From Variovorax ginsengisoli (lineage in GTDB: Bacteria > Pseudomonadota > Gammaproteobacteria > Burkholderiales > Burkholderiaceae_C): a stretch of 64,000 bases of DNA. Shown one piece after another: positions 38,070 to 48,141 of the stretch. The stretch is taken from positions 364,150 to 428,149 of the forward strand of contig NZ_JAUSRO010000003.1 in assembly GCF_030811835.1 (NCBI RefSeq), in the 5' to 3' direction. A program made the translations under genes and the position numbers. The number at the start of each line of letters is the position of its first letter. Position 1 is the stretch's first letter. Under the pieces are notes generated by a model. That model was not told the origin of the DNA and did not search any database. It saw only the letters and a list, made by a program, of their open reading frames with translations.

Positions 38070-38849
38070 ATGACCGCAGAAATCAAGAGCACGACCGAAG
38101 GCAGCACGTTGGTGCTGACGCTTTCGAATCCCTCGCAGCGCAACGCGCTCGGCCCTGACATGTACGCAGCAGCCGTGGAGGCCCTCAACGGTGCGGACGA
38201 CAGCAGCGAGGTGCGTGCGGTCGTGATCGTGGGCGAAGGCGCCTGGTTCTGCGCCGGTGGTTCGCTGCAACGCCTGCAGGCCAACCGTGCGCAGCCGCCT
38301 GCGGTGCAGGCCGAGAGCATCGAGGGCCTGCACAACTGGATCGACACGATCCGCAGTTGTTCCAAGCCCGTGATCGCCGCGGTCGAAGGTGCGGCCGCCG
38401 GCGCCGGCTTCTCACTCGCCCTGGCTTGCGATTTCATCGTGTCGGCCCGCGACGCGGTGTTCGCTGCGTCGTACAGCAATGTGGCCCTGACGCCCGACGG
38501 CGGCCTGAGCTGGCATCTGGCACAGGCCCTGCCTCGCCAGCTCGCGAGCGAATGGCTCATGGGCGGCGAGCGCATCGCCGCGCCACGCCTGCACGCGCTG
38601 GGCCTCGTGAACGAGCTCACCGACAACGGCCAGGCGCTGTCGGCGGCCATGGCGCTGGCCGCGCGGCTGGGCGGCCGTGCGCCCAATGCACTGGCCAGCA
38701 TCAAGGAACTGCTGAGCGAGGCGCGTGGCGCCACGCTCGGTGACCACCTGGCGCAGGAGCGCGATCACTTCGTTCGCAACCTGCATCATCCCAATGCCGG
38801 CATCGGCATTGCCGCTTTTCTCGCCAAGCAGCCGCCGCACTACGATTAG
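38070..38849 (+). CDS. Enoyl-CoA hydratase/isomerase family protein (PaaG-like)
   Basis: 259 residues from the ATG at 38070; an earlier ATG at 38034 would overlap the upstream gene. The crotonase oxyanion loops are EGAWFCAGGSL and EGAAAGAGFSLALACD. At the second acid/base position the sequence reads LTPDGGLSW, with Asp instead of the Glu of classical hydratases, as in isomerase-type members such as PaaG. It may therefore shift a double bond rather than hydrate it. It belongs to the same operon as the PaaH-type gene. Confidence 0.88.
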   Translation: MTAEIKSTTEGSTLVLTLSNPSQRNALGPDMYAAAVEALNGADDSSEVRAVVIVGEGAWFCAGGSLQRLQANRAQPPAVQAESIEGLHNWIDTIRSCSKPVIAAVEGAAAGAGFSLALACDFIVSARDAVFAASYSNVALTPDGGLSWHLAQALPRQLASEWLMGGERIAAPRLHALGLVNELTDNGQALSAAMALAARLGGRAPNALASIKELLSEARGATLGDHLAQERDHFVRNLHHPNAGIGIAAFLAKQPPHYD

Positions 38850-38906
38850 TGCGCGCGTCGCTCCGGCGACAACTCCCCGCCTTTCAGTCGCCGACAGGAC
38901 AGACCC

Positions 38907-39626
38907 ATGGACGACCCCATTCTTACCATCGAAGAACGCGAAGCGATCAATAGCGGTCGCTGGTTCGCTTCTCTTTCACCCTCTCTGCGCCACGACATTC
39001 TCCGATGTGCCTACGTCAAACGCTACAAGGACGGCGATCTGCTCGCAGCACGTGGCGATCCGCCCGAGCAGTGGATCGCCTGCGCCAAGGGCGCCGTGCG
39101 CGTGAGCTCCACGGCCGTCTCCGGCAAGCAGGTGACGCTGACCTACGTGGAGCCCGGCATCTGGTTCGGCGACGTCGCGATGTTCGACGGGGACCGGCGC
39201 ACGCACGATGCCTACGCGCATGGCGAAACGACCACGCTGAACGTGGCACGCGCCGACTTCCAGAAGATCCTCGCCCTGCATGTGGAACTCTACGAGGCGC
39301 TGATGCGGCTGCAGGCGCGGCGCATTCGTACGCTGTTCGGTCTGGTCGAGGACCTCAACACCCTGCCCTTGCGCGCGCGACTGGCCAAGCAACTGGTGCA
39401 TCTGGTGCGCAGCTATGGCGTGCCCAGCCTGGTCGATGGCAGCCAGATGCGCATCGGGCTGCATCTGGCGCAGGAAGAGCTGGCGCAACTGCTCGGCGCC
39501 TCGCGTCAGCGGGTGAACCAGGAGCTCAAGACGATGGAGCGCGAGAACGTGATCCGCATCGAGCAAGGCGGGCTGGTAGTGCTCGACCGTGCTGCCCTCA
39601 TGCGCGTCTCGGAGGCGGAAGAATAA
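38907..39626 (+). CDS. Crp/Fnr-family transcriptional regulator
   Basis: 239 residues. A cyclic-nucleotide-binding-like barrel (~20-140) is followed by a long helix and a Crp-type winged helix (~165-230) with LAQEELAQLLGASRQRVNQELKTM. There are no clustered cysteines for an Fe-S cluster, so it is not an Fnr-type oxygen sensor. It lies inside the catabolic cluster and may regulate it. The effector is unknown. Confidence 0.9.
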   Translation: MDDPILTIEEREAINSGRWFASLSPSLRHDILRCAYVKRYKDGDLLAARGDPPEQWIACAKGAVRVSSTAVSGKQVTLTYVEPGIWFGDVAMFDGDRRTHDAYAHGETTTLNVARADFQKILALHVELYEALMRLQARRIRTLFGLVEDLNTLPLRARLAKQLVHLVRSYGVPSLVDGSQMRIGLHLAQEELAQLLGASRQRVNQELKTMERENVIRIEQGGLVVLDRAALMRVSEAEE

Positions 39627-39654
39627 CGACGACCCTTTTCGGACCTTCAAGGAC

Positions 39655-40743
39655 ATGACCCAGGACTTCAGCAACTTCATTGGCACACGTGCCGTCTCTC
39701 AGCAGCATGCATTCGACGTTGAGGCCCTGTCCACCTGGCTCGAAAAGAACCTCGACGGCTTCCAGGGTCCGCTGACGGTCGAGATGTTCAAGGGCGGGCA
39801 GTCGAACCCGACCTACAAGCTCATCACGCCCGGCCAGAGCTACGTGATGCGTGCCAAGCCGGGACCGGTGGCCAAGCTGCTGCCCTCGGCCCATGCCGTG
39901 GAACGCGAATTCAAGGTCATGAGCGGGCTTGCCGGCACCGACGTCCCCGTGCCGCGCATGCACTGCCTGTGCGAGGACGAGGCCGTCATCGGCCGCGCGT
40001 TCTACGTGATGGAGTTCATGCAGGGCCGCGTGCTATGGGACCAGGCCCTGCCCGGCATGAGCAATGCCGAGCGCATGGCCATCTACGACGAGATGAACCG
40101 CGTCATCGCGGCGCTGCACACCGTGAAGTTCGCCGAGCGTGGTCTGGCCGACTATGGCAAGCCCGGCAACTACTTCGAGCGCCAGATCGGCCGCTGGAGC
40201 AAGCAATACGTGGCCTCCATCACGCAGCCCATTGCCGAGATGGACAAGCTGATGGAATGGTTGCCGGCGCACATGCCGCAAAGCGCGCGCGACGAGAAGA
40301 TGGTCTCCATCGTGCACGGCGACTTTCGGCTCGACAACCTCATGTTCCACGCCACCGAGCCGCGCGCGATTGCCGTCCTCGACTGGGAACTGTCGACGCT
40401 CGGCCACCCGTTGGCCGATTTCAGCTACCACTGCATGTCGTGGCACATCTCGGGCGCAACGTTCCGTGGCATCGGCGGTCTGGACCACAAGAGCCTGGGC
40501 ATTCCCACCGAGAGCGAATACATCCGCAGGTACTGCGAACGCACCGGGCTCACCACGCCCGAGGCGCTGGTGCCCGACTGGAACTTCTACCAGGCCTACA
40601 ACCTGTTCCGCATGGCCGCCATTCTGCAAGGCATCGCCAAGCGGGTCGAGGCCGGCACGGCTTCGAGCGAGCAAGCCGTGGCCTCAGGCCGCGGCGCGCG
40701 CCCCATGGCTGAGATGGCCTGGCAGTTTGCCCAAAAGGCATGA
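39655..40743 (+). CDS. Phosphotransferase of the APH family, ACAD10/11 kinase-domain type
   Basis: 362 residues. The aminoglycoside-phosphotransferase fold shows the catalytic loop VHGDFRLDNLMFH (HxDxxxxN) and the metal-binding VLDWELSTLGHPLADFSY, which is characteristic of the kinase half of animal ACAD10/ACAD11 and of bacterial LvaA-type kinases. It probably phosphorylates a hydroxyacyl-CoA rather than an antibiotic. It directly precedes an acyl-CoA dehydrogenase gene (30 bases), the second half of ACAD10/11. The start follows AAGGA very closely, so a slightly different start is possible. Confidence 0.88.
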   Translation: MTQDFSNFIGTRAVSQQHAFDVEALSTWLEKNLDGFQGPLTVEMFKGGQSNPTYKLITPGQSYVMRAKPGPVAKLLPSAHAVEREFKVMSGLAGTDVPVPRMHCLCEDEAVIGRAFYVMEFMQGRVLWDQALPGMSNAERMAIYDEMNRVIAALHTVKFAERGLADYGKPGNYFERQIGRWSKQYVASITQPIAEMDKLMEWLPAHMPQSARDEKMVSIVHGDFRLDNLMFHATEPRAIAVLDWELSTLGHPLADFSYHCMSWHISGATFRGIGGLDHKSLGIPTESEYIRRYCERTGLTTPEALVPDWNFYQAYNLFRMAAILQGIAKRVEAGTASSEQAVASGRGARPMAEMAWQFAQKA

Positions 40744-40773
40744 CCGCTCTCAACACCCCCTAGGAGACAGAAG

Positions 40774-42045
40774 ATGGACTTTGAATACTCGGAAAAAACC
40801 AAGGCGCTGCAGGCGCGCGTCAGCGCCTTCATGGACGAACACATCTACCCGAACGAGGCGGCCTGCACCGCCGAACTCGCGGCCAACACCGCCGCCGGCA
40901 AGCGCTGGACGCCGCTGCAGACCATCGAAAAGCTGAAGGTGAAGGCCAAGGCCGACGGCCTGTGGAACCTGTTCCTGCCGGTCGACAGCGCCTCCGCGTC
41001 GGGCTATGAGGGCGCGGGCCTGACCAACCAGGAGTACGCTCCGCTGGCCGAAATCATGGGCCGCGTGCCATGGGCCAGCGAGGTGTTCAACTGCTCGGCG
41101 CCCGACACCGGCAACATGGAGACCATTGCCCGCTACGGCTCGGAACAGATCAAGGCGCGCTGGCTCAAGCCGCTGCTCGAGGGTGAGATCCGTTCTGCCT
41201 TCGCCATGACCGAGCCCGACGTGGCGTCGAGCGATGCAACCAACGTATCGACCCGCATCGAGCGCGAAGGCGACGAGTACGTCATCAACGGCCGCAAGTG
41301 GTGGATCTCAGGCGCCGCCGACCCGCGCTGCGCTGTTTTCATCACCATGGGCAAGAGCAACCCGGATGCCCCGCGCCATTCGCAGCAGAGCATGATCATC
41401 GTGCCAGCCGACGCCAAGGGCATCCGCATCGTGCGGCCGCTCAACGTGATGGGCTACGACGACGCACCACACGGCCACGTCGAGATGTTCTTCGAGAACG
41501 TGAGGGTGCCGGTCGACAACATGCTGCTGGGTGAAGGCCGGGGCTTCGAAATCGCCCAGGGCCGCCTTGGCCCGGGACGCATCCACCATTGCATGCGCCT
41601 GATCGGCCTGGCCGAGCGCGCCCTCGAACTGATGTGCAAGCGCGCCTCCTCGCGCGTGGCCTTCGGCAAGACCGTGGCGTCGCAAACCGTCACGCAGGAG
41701 CGCATCGCCGAGGCGCGCTGCAAGATCGACATGGCACGGCTGCTCACGCTCAAGGCGGCATGGCTGATGGACGTGGCCGGCAACAAGGTTGCCAAGAACG
41801 AAATCGCGATGATCAAGGTGGTCGCGCCCAGCATGGCTTGCCAGGTGATCGACTGGGCGATGCAGGTGCACGGCGGCGGCGGCATGTGCGACGACTTCCC
41901 GCTGGCCTTTGCCTATGCGCATGCACGCACGCTGCGTTTCGCGGACGGCCCCGACGAGGTGCACCGCAACGCCATCGCCAAGTGGGAGCTGGGCCGCTAC
42001 GCGGTCGACAAGGTCGATATCGAGCCGCCTGTCACGCGTTTTTGA
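40774..42045 (+). CDS. Acyl-CoA dehydrogenase, ACAD10/11-like
   Basis: 423 residues, full length. FAD and substrate motifs are [26 protein letters not shown], the [12 protein letters not shown] helix, and [22 protein letters not shown]. Near the C terminus FADGPDEVH occupies the place of the YEGT motif that holds the catalytic Glu in classical enzymes, so Asp may be the base, as in the ACAD10/11 group. The ribosome site AGGAGA is good. With the kinase just upstream it probably acts on a phosphorylated hydroxyacyl-CoA. Confidence 0.92.
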   Translation: MDFEYSEKTKALQARVSAFMDEHIYPNEAACTAELAANTAAGKRWTPLQTIEKLKVKAKADGLWNLFLPVDSASASGYEGAGLTNQEYAPLAEIMGRVPWASEVFNCSAPDTGNMETIARYGSEQIKARWLKPLLEGEIRSAFAMTEPDVASSDATNVSTRIEREGDEYVINGRKWWISGAADPRCAVFITMGKSNPDAPRHSQQSMIIVPADAKGIRIVRPLNVMGYDDAPHGHVEMFFENVRVPVDNMLLGEGRGFEIAQGRLGPGRIHHCMRLIGLAERALELMCKRASSRVAFGKTVASQTVTQERIAEARCKIDMARLLTLKAAWLMDVAGNKVAKNEIAMIKVVAPSMACQVIDWAMQVHGGGGMCDDFPLAFAYAHARTLRFADGPDEVHRNAIAKWELGRYAVDKVDIEPPVTRF

Positions 42046-42070
42046 CGCGTTTCTGAAACGGACCCTGATT

Positions 42071-42091
42071 GAAGAAGCCTAGAGCTTCTTC
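42071..42091. terminator. Perfect 8-bp hairpin between convergent acyl-CoA dehydrogenase and GNAT genes
   Basis: GAAGAAGC and GCTTCTTC pair over a five-base loop. The stem includes the last codons of the minus-strand GNAT gene. There is no proper T run on either side, so termination would be weak. Confidence 0.35.
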
Positions 42092-42564
42092 TGCAGGAAC
42101 ATGGCGTTGCCCATGGCGGGGTCGAGCTGATAGCCGGCAAAGCCCTCGCGCTCGTAGGCGCGCCGCGCCGGCAGGTTGCCCTGCAGCACTTCGAGTGTGA
42201 GCTTGCAGGCACCGCGGCGGCGCGCCTCTTCTTCGACCATGGCCAGCATGCGCTGTGTGATGCGCTGGCCACGATGGCTGGCCCGGACGGTGACGTCATG
42301 GACATTCACAAGGGGGCGGCAGGCAAAGGTCGAGAAACCTTCGATGCAGTTCACCAGTCCGACGGGCTGCTCGCCATCGAAGGCAAGCACGCTGAAGGCC
42401 TGCGGCCGTGCGGCCAATGCCGCCGGCAATCCCGCCCGCACCTCGGCGCTCAGCGGCGTGCCGCCCCCGGCGGGGTCACTGGCATAGTCGTTGAGCAGGA
42501 AGACCACCGCAGCGGCGTGCGTCGGGTTGCGGTAGTCGGCTGCGACGATGTCGATGTCGTTCAC
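42079..42564 (-). CDS. GNAT-family N-acetyltransferase
   Basis: 161 residues from a GTG start at 42564, which overlaps the MOSC gene stop (GTGA) and has GGAG six bases upstream. The acetyl-CoA-binding motif ASHRGQRITQRMLAMVEEEARRRG and the later YEREGFAGY place it in the GNAT superfamily. The substrate is unknown. It is the last gene of glmM-MOSC-GNAT. The frame stays open upstream to 42747 but that part lies inside the MOSC gene. Confidence 0.88.
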   Translation of the reverse strand: MNDIDIVAADYRNPTHAAAVVFLLNDYASDPAGGGTPLSAEVRAGLPAALAARPQAFSVLAFDGEQPVGLVNCIEGFSTFACRPLVNVHDVTVRASHRGQRITQRMLAMVEEEARRRGACKLTLEVLQGNLPARRAYEREGFAGYQLDPAMGNAMFLQKKL

Positions 42565-43115
42565 ACAGGCTCCAGAGGTTGAAAGAGGCCCAAAGGCGGT
42601 TCGATGCCAATCGGGTCGCCCGCGCGCACGTCGCCGCCGGTGAGCACGATGCCCATGATGCCCGCCTTGCGGACCAGGCCACCCTGGGCGTCGCGTCCCA
42701 GCGTTGCGGCCATGAGGCCGGGCTGGAAACGATCGATCTGGCTGCACGGATTGCGAAGACCAGTCACCTCAACCACGACTGCATCGCCGATGTGCAGCCG
42801 TGTGCCCGTCGCCAGGCCCAGCAGGTCGATGCCACGCGTGGTGATGTTTTCGCCCAGATCGCCAGGCCAGACGGCAAAGCCTGCGGCCATCAGCTCGTCG
42901 AAGAGCTCGGCGTGCAGCAGATGCACCTGACGCCAGTTGGGAGCAGCTGCATTGCGCGCCACACGCGAACGGTGTTGCACGGTGACACCCGCATGCGCAT
43001 CGCCTTCGACGCCCAGGCCGGCCAGCAAACGGATGCAAGGTTCGGCGAATTTCGAGAAACTGTGCAGGCCGCTCGCATGCACGGCCGAAACTGCCGCGAG
43101 AGGCGCTTCGGTCAT
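42561..43115 (-). CDS. MOSC domain-containing protein
   Basis: 184 residues from the ATG at 43115, which overlaps the glmM stop (ATGA). The MOSC sulfur-carrier fold is indicated by GVEGDAHAG near the N terminus, the [15 protein letters not shown] block, and the invariant cysteine in LRNPCSQID. Related proteins handle sulfur on molybdenum cofactor or reduce N-hydroxylated compounds (YiiM type). No molybdenum genes are nearby, so the role remains general. Confidence 0.88.
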   Translation of the reverse strand: MTEAPLAAVSAVHASGLHSFSKFAEPCIRLLAGLGVEGDAHAGVTVQHRSRVARNAAAPNWRQVHLLHAELFDELMAAGFAVWPGDLGENITTRGIDLLGLATGTRLHIGDAVVVEVTGLRNPCSQIDRFQPGLMAATLGRDAQGGLVRKAGIMGIVLTGGDVRAGDPIGIEPPLGLFQPLEPV

Positions 43116-44446
43116 GCGAGTTCCAGCGTGGCCACGATACTTTGTGCGCACCGGTCGGCCTGGGCCGCCTCGCTGGCTTCCACCATCACGCGCAACAGCG
43201 GTTCCGTGCCACTGGCGCGAATGAGCACGCGGCCCTGATCGCCCAACTCTGCTTCGACCGCTTGGGTGGCAGCCGCCATGGCGGCGTTCGATTGCCAGTC
43301 CTGGCCCTCGGCCAGGCGCACGTTGATCAGCGTTTGCGGGAACAGCGCCACGTCGGACAGCAGTTCGGCGACCCCTTTGCCGCTGCGCACGCAGGCCTGA
43401 AGCACCTGCAGTGCGCTCACGATACCGTCGCCGGTCGTGTGGCGATCGAGTGCGAGCAGATGGCCCGAGCCCTCGCCGCCCAGCAACCAGCCGCGCTTGT
43501 CGAGTTCCTCGAGCACGTACCGGTCGCCCACCTTCGCCCGCACGAAGGCGACGCCTTGACGCTTGATCGCGATTTCGATGGCCTTGTTGGTCATGAGCGT
43601 GCCCACCACGCCCTCGGGCTTTTCGCCACGCTCGATGCGTTCGCGCACCATCAGGTAGAGCAACTCGTCGCCATTGAACAGGCGGCCGCTCGCGTCGACC
43701 AACTGCAGCCGGTCGGCATCGCCGTCGAGCGCGATGCCGTAGTCGGCGCCCTGTTTGGTGACCGCTTCGATCAGCGCTTGCGGATGGGTCGCGCCGACAT
43801 TCTTGTTGATGTTAAGGCCATCGGGCGCGCAGCCGATGCTCGATACATCGGCACCCAGTTCGTGGAAGACCTGCGGCGCCACCTGGTAAGCCGCGCCGTG
43901 CGCCGCATCGACCACCAATTTCATTCCACGCAATGTGAGGTCGTAGGCAAAGGTGCTCTTGCAGAACTCGGTGTAGCGGCCTGCGGCATCAGCCAGGCGG
44001 CGCGCCTTGCCCAGTTGCGCCGAATCGGCCCACACCGGGTCTTCTTCCAATGCGGCTTCAACCGCCAGTTCCCACTCGTCGCTCAGCTTGGTGCCCTGTG
44101 CGCTGAAGAACTTGATGCCGTTGTCCGGATAGGCGTTGTGGCTCGCGCTGATGACCACGCCCAGGCTGGCGCGCTGTGCGCGGGTCAGGTAGGCCACACC
44201 GGGCGTGGGCAGCGGCCCGAGCAACACCACATCCACACCCGCCGAATTGAAGCCCGATTCGAGCGCGGATTCGAGCATGTAGCCGGAGATGCGGGTGTCC
44301 TTGCCGATCAGCACACGGGGCCGCGTTTCGCTCTTCTTGAGCACACGGCCGACCGCATGGGCCAGGCGCAGCACGAAGTCGGGCGTGATGGGCGCGCGGC
44401 CCACGGTGCCGCGAATGCCATCGGTGCCGAAGTATTTTCTTGTCAT
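43112..44446 (-). CDS. glmM: Phosphoglucosamine mutase
   Basis: 444 residues. FGTDGIRG at the N terminus, the active-site serine in [16 protein letters not shown] (~residue 102), the metal loop DGDADR, and the sugar loop GEGSGH are all intact, as is the phosphate loop [12 protein letters not shown]. It converts glucosamine-6-phosphate to glucosamine-1-phosphate for peptidoglycan and lipid A precursors. It follows folP by 21 bases, the conserved ftsH-folP-glmM order of proteobacteria. Confidence 0.96.
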   Translation of the reverse strand: MTRKYFGTDGIRGTVGRAPITPDFVLRLAHAVGRVLKKSETRPRVLIGKDTRISGYMLESALESGFNSAGVDVVLLGPLPTPGVAYLTRAQRASLGVVISASHNAYPDNGIKFFSAQGTKLSDEWELAVEAALEEDPVWADSAQLGKARRLADAAGRYTEFCKSTFAYDLTLRGMKLVVDAAHGAAYQVAPQVFHELGADVSSIGCAPDGLNINKNVGATHPQALIEAVTKQGADYGIALDGDADRLQLVDASGRLFNGDELLYLMVRERIERGEKPEGVVGTLMTNKAIEIAIKRQGVAFVRAKVGDRYVLEELDKRGWLLGGEGSGHLLALDRHTTGDGIVSALQVLQACVRSGKGVAELLSDVALFPQTLINVRLAEGQDWQSNAAMAAATQAVEAELGDQGRVLIRASGTEPLLRVMVEASEAAQADRCAQSIVATLELA

Positions 44447-44467
44447 GTTCGAGGGCCTACTTGATTG

Positions 44468-45304
44468 TTATTGTTCCGCGCGCATCGCGCGCCAGACGGC
44501 GATGGCTGCGACGGTGTCGCGCACATCATGGACCCGGACCACGGCGGCACCGCGATCGATCGCCAGCAACGCAGCCGCGACGCTTGGCACCTTGCGCCCC
44601 GCCGCATCTTCGATGCCCGCGACGGCCCCGAGCGACGACTTGCGGGACCAGCCCGCCAAGACCGGTCGGCCGCTGGCAAGAAGCTGATTCTGCCGCGCCA
44701 GGAGGGAGAAATTTTGAGCAACGGTCTTGCCGAAACCAATCCCCGGATCGAACACGATCCGATCGGCCTCGACGCCTATCGCTTGCAGCACGGCGCCCCG
44801 CTCGGTCAGGAAATCGAGCACCGCCGTCACGACATCGCCCTGCATGGGCATTGCCTGCATCGTTTGCGGGTCGCAGTGCATGTGCATCAGGCAAATCCCG
44901 CAGCCGGGATAGGCAGCGACCGCATCCAACGCACCCGGCTGGCGCAGCGCCCAGATGTCATTGACGATGTCGGCACCCAGATCGAGCACCGCGCGCATGA
45001 CCTCCGGTTTGTAGGTGTCTACCGAAATCGGCACTTGGAGCCTGACGGCTTCGCGCACGACAGGCAGCACACGCGCCAGCTCGTCCTCCAGGGTCACGGC
45101 AGGACTGCCAGGTCGTGTCGATTCGCCACCGATGTCCAGAATGTCCGCACCCTCCTCGATCAGCACTTCGCAATGACGCAACGCCGCAGCGGTCGATGCA
45201 TGGGCGCCGCCGTCGGAAAACGAGTCTGGCGTGACATTGACGATGCCCATGACGCGGGGCTGTGCCAGATCAATCCGAAAGCGTGAGGTCTGCCAGACGG
45301 TCAT
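44468..45304 (-). CDS. folP: Dihydropteroate synthase
   Basis: 278 residues. The two signature motifs are present: GIVNVTPDSFSDGG and GADILDIGGESTRPGS. FDPGIGFGK and the late WSRKSSLG contribute to the pterin and sulfonamide site. It joins p-aminobenzoate to the dihydropterin in folate synthesis. A terminator separates it from ftsH, so it may need read-through or its own promoter in the 69-base gap. Confidence 0.96.
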   Translation of the reverse strand: MTVWQTSRFRIDLAQPRVMGIVNVTPDSFSDGGAHASTAAALRHCEVLIEEGADILDIGGESTRPGSPAVTLEDELARVLPVVREAVRLQVPISVDTYKPEVMRAVLDLGADIVNDIWALRQPGALDAVAAYPGCGICLMHMHCDPQTMQAMPMQGDVVTAVLDFLTERGAVLQAIGVEADRIVFDPGIGFGKTVAQNFSLLARQNQLLASGRPVLAGWSRKSSLGAVAGIEDAAGRKVPSVAAALLAIDRGAAVVRVHDVRDTVAAIAVWRAMRAEQ

Positions 45305-45325
45305 TTGTTTGCCACTCCGTGAAAT

Positions 45326-45352
45326 GAAAAACGGGGCCAGAGGCCCCGTTTG
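45326..45352 (-). terminator. Rho-independent terminator between ftsH and folP
   Basis: On the minus strand AAACGGGGCC pairs with GGCCCCGTTT over a three-base loop, followed by further T. It starts 22 bases after the ftsH stop and ends about 22 bases before the folP start, so it may only partly block read-through. Confidence 0.82.
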
Positions 45353-45373
45353 ATTGCCAGTGCAGCGCTGGCT

Positions 45374-47290
45374 TCAAGCTGCAGTCGGTGCCGGATCGGG
45401 ATTGACCGCCGGCGTGCCACCCGTGCCGCCACTGTTGGACGGCGGAATGCGCGGTGTCCAGTCCTTGGGCGGACGCGGCGCACGCCCAGCCATGATGTCG
45501 TCGAGCTGTTCGCTGTCGATGGTTTCCCATTCGAGCAACGCCTTTGCCATGGCGTGCATCTTGTCGCTGTTCTCTTCGATCAGGCGACGCGCCAGCGCAT
45601 ACTGGTCGTCGATGATGCGACGCACTTCCGCATCGACCTTCTGCATGGTCGATTCACTCATGTTGGTGGTCTTGGTCACGGAACGGCCGAGGAACACCTC
45701 GCCCTCGTTCTCTGCGTAGACCATCGGGCCCAGCGATTCGGTCATGCCATAGCGCATCACCATGTCGCGGGCGATGTGGGTGGCACGTTCGAAGTCATTG
45801 CTCGCGCCCGTGGTCATCTGGTTCATGAACACTTCTTCGGCAATGCGGCCACCGAACAGCATGCTGATCTGGTTGAGCATGTAGTCCCGGTCATAGCTGT
45901 AGCGGTCTTGCGCCGGCAGGCTCATTGTCACACCCAGGGCACGGCCACGCGGGATGATCGTGACCTTGTGGACCGGATCGCACTTTGGCAGCAGCTTGCC
46001 GATGAGCGCGTGACCGGACTCGTGATAGGCCGTGTTGCGACGCTCTTCCTCGGGCATGACCATGCTCTTGCGCTCGGGGCCCATGAAGATCTTGTCCTTG
46101 GCCTTCTCGAAGTCCTGCATTTCCACGACGCGTGCATTGCGGCGCGCAGCCATGAGGGCGGCTTCGTTGCAGAGGTTGGCCAGATCGGCACCCGACATGC
46201 CGGGCGTGCCGCGAGCGATGACGCTCGGGTTCACGTCCTGGCCCAGCGGAACCTTGCGCATGTGCACGCCGAGGATCTGCTCGCGACCGCGGATGTCAGG
46301 CAGCGTGACATAGACCTGGCGGTCGAAACGACCCGGGCGCAGCAATGCCGCGTCCAGGATGTCCGGGCGGTTGGTGGCAGCCACCACGATCACGCCCAGG
46401 TTGGTTTCGAAGCCGTCCATCTCGACCAGCATCTGGTTGAGCGTCTGCTCGCGTTCGTCATTGCCGCCGCCGAGGCCAGCGCCGCGCTGACGACCGACCG
46501 CGTCGATTTCATCGACGAAGATGATGCAGGGCGCATTCTTCTTGGCGTTTTCGAACATGTCGCGCACGCGGGCCGCGCCCACGCCGACGAACATTTCGAC
46601 GAAGTCGGAACCGGAAATCGAGAAGAACGGAACCTTGGCTTCACCGGCAATCGATTTGGCCAGCAGGGTCTTGCCGGTGCCAGGAGGCCCGACCAGCAGC
46701 AAGCCGCGCGGAATTCGACCGCCCAGCTTCTGGAAGCGCGCCGGGTCCTTCAGGAAGTCGACGACCTCCTTGACCTCTTCCTTGGCCTCGTCGCAGCCAG
46801 CGACGTCGGCGAACGTCACCGTGTTGGTGTTTTCGTCGAGCATGCGCGCCTTGCTCTTGCCGAAGCTGAAGGCGCCGCCCTTGCCGCCGCCCTGCATCTG
46901 TCGCATGAAATAGACCCATACGCCGATCAGCAGGAGCATCGGCCCCCAACTGACAAGCAGCGTCATGAGGAGTGAACCTTCTTCACGCGGCTTGACGTCG
47001 AACTTGACGTTGTTGGCAATCAGATCGCCGACCAGGCCGCGGTCGAGGTAGGTCGCCGTGGTGCGGATCTTGCGATCGTCATTGGTGATGGCGACGATCT
47101 CGCTGCCGCCCTGGCCTTCCTGGATCGTGGCGCTCTTGATGCGATTGCCGCGAACTTCCTCCAGGAAGTCGGAATAGCCGATGGCACCCGAACCGGTCGA
47201 TCCGCGGGTGTCGAACTGCTTGAACACAGTGAACAACACCATCGCGATAACGAGCCAGACGGCTACTTTGGAAAACCACTGATTATTCAA
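45374..47290 (-). CDS. ftsH: ATP-dependent zinc metalloprotease FtsH
   Basis: 638 residues from a TTG start at 47290 with TGGAG eight bases upstream. Two membrane helices (~5-22 and ~105-125) flank a periplasmic domain. The AAA module has Walker A GPPGTGKT and the second region of homology, and the protease site HESGH holds two zinc ligands. It degrades LpxC, heat-shock factor and damaged membrane proteins. A CTTGAAA element in the 163-base upstream gap resembles a sigma-32 -35 box, but no good -10 follows. Confidence 0.96.
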   Translation of the reverse strand: MNNQWFSKVAVWLVIAMVLFTVFKQFDTRGSTGSGAIGYSDFLEEVRGNRIKSATIQEGQGGSEIVAITNDDRKIRTTATYLDRGLVGDLIANNVKFDVKPREEGSLLMTLLVSWGPMLLLIGVWVYFMRQMQGGGKGGAFSFGKSKARMLDENTNTVTFADVAGCDEAKEEVKEVVDFLKDPARFQKLGGRIPRGLLLVGPPGTGKTLLAKSIAGEAKVPFFSISGSDFVEMFVGVGAARVRDMFENAKKNAPCIIFVDEIDAVGRQRGAGLGGGNDEREQTLNQMLVEMDGFETNLGVIVVAATNRPDILDAALLRPGRFDRQVYVTLPDIRGREQILGVHMRKVPLGQDVNPSVIARGTPGMSGADLANLCNEAALMAARRNARVVEMQDFEKAKDKIFMGPERKSMVMPEEERRNTAYHESGHALIGKLLPKCDPVHKVTIIPRGRALGVTMSLPAQDRYSYDRDYMLNQISMLFGGRIAEEVFMNQMTTGASNDFERATHIARDMVMRYGMTESLGPMVYAENEGEVFLGRSVTKTTNMSESTMQKVDAEVRRIIDDQYALARRLIEENSDKMHAMAKALLEWETIDSEQLDDIMAGRAPRPPKDWTPRIPPSNSGGTGGTPAVNPDPAPTAA

Positions 47291-47453
47291 ACGAAGCTCC
47301 AGTCAAAGCGCATGACAGCAGGATGAAAAAATCCGCTGAGGCACGCAGTTGGCGACCATTTTAGGCTTTTCAAGCTGATAAACCCCTTGTTTTACGGCAA
47401 GCAGCCGTAGGCGGAGCACGGGTTTGCGGAAAAAAAGGTGGGGCAGCAAGGTA

Positions 47454-48122
47454 TCAATTCGTATCCAGGCTGCGCAGCCCCATCCCTACCATGAAGGTTT
47501 CAGACGATTTGTCGCGCGACGCCTTGGGTTTGAACGGCTTGACCGTTCGGAAATTCGCCTTGAAAAGTTGCGTCAGTTCGGCGTAGCCGCCGCCATGGAA
47601 TAGCTTGGCCACGAGCGCGCCCTCGGGTTTCATGTGGGAGCGAGCGAAGTCGATGGCCAGCTCCACCAGATGGACGACGCGCGCCGCGTCCGCCGACGCA
47701 ATGCCCGAGAGGTTGGGGGCCATGTCCGAAACCACAACGTCCGCCAACCTGCCACCCATGGCCGCAGTGAGCTGGGCGAGCACCGTCTCCTCACGAAAAT
47801 CGCCATGAAGGAAGGTCACCCCCTCGATGGGCTCCATCGGCAGCAGATCCAGTGCGATGATGGTGCCGTCAAGCTGGCCCGACGCGGCCCCACCCGGCGA
47901 CATGCGTCGGCGCACATACTGGCTCCATGCCCCCGGCGTGGACCCCAGATCGACCACCAGCTGGCCGGGCTGGATGAGGTGGAGCGCCTCGTCGATCTCC
48001 TTGAGCTTGTATGCGGCGCGCGCGCGATAACCCTCCCGCGCTGCCAACTTCACGTAGGTGTCGTTGACGTGATCGTTCAACCACGCCTTGTTGACCTTGT
48101 TGCTTTTCGTCTTGACTTTCAT
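47454..48122 (-). CDS. rlmE: 23S rRNA (uridine-2'-O-)methyltransferase RlmE
   Basis: 222 residues from the ATG at 48122. The SAM-binding motif is [13 protein letters not shown], and the catalytic set K-D-K-E is visible as [24 protein letters not shown] and SSETFMVG. It methylates U2552 of 23S rRNA late in 50S assembly. It precedes ftsH, as in E. coli. The start is only 19 bases from the divergent yhbY start. Confidence 0.95.
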   Translation of the reverse strand: MKVKTKSNKVNKAWLNDHVNDTYVKLAAREGYRARAAYKLKEIDEALHLIQPGQLVVDLGSTPGAWSQYVRRRMSPGGAASGQLDGTIIALDLLPMEPIEGVTFLHGDFREETVLAQLTAAMGGRLADVVVSDMAPNLSGIASADAARVVHLVELAIDFARSHMKPEGALVAKLFHGGGYAELTQLFKANFRTVKPFKPKASRDKSSETFMVGMGLRSLDTN

Positions 48123-48141
48123 TCGGCTCGATAATACGGGT

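Noticed and set aside
39655..40743. Aminoglycoside resistance gene
   Set aside because: The fold is shared, but the motif around the metal-binding Asp and the neighbouring acyl-CoA genes match the ACAD10/11 kinase group.
47360..47400. Sigma-32 promoter for ftsH
   Set aside because: CTTGAAA is present, but no CCCCAT-like -10 lies at a suitable distance, so it is mentioned only in the gene entry.
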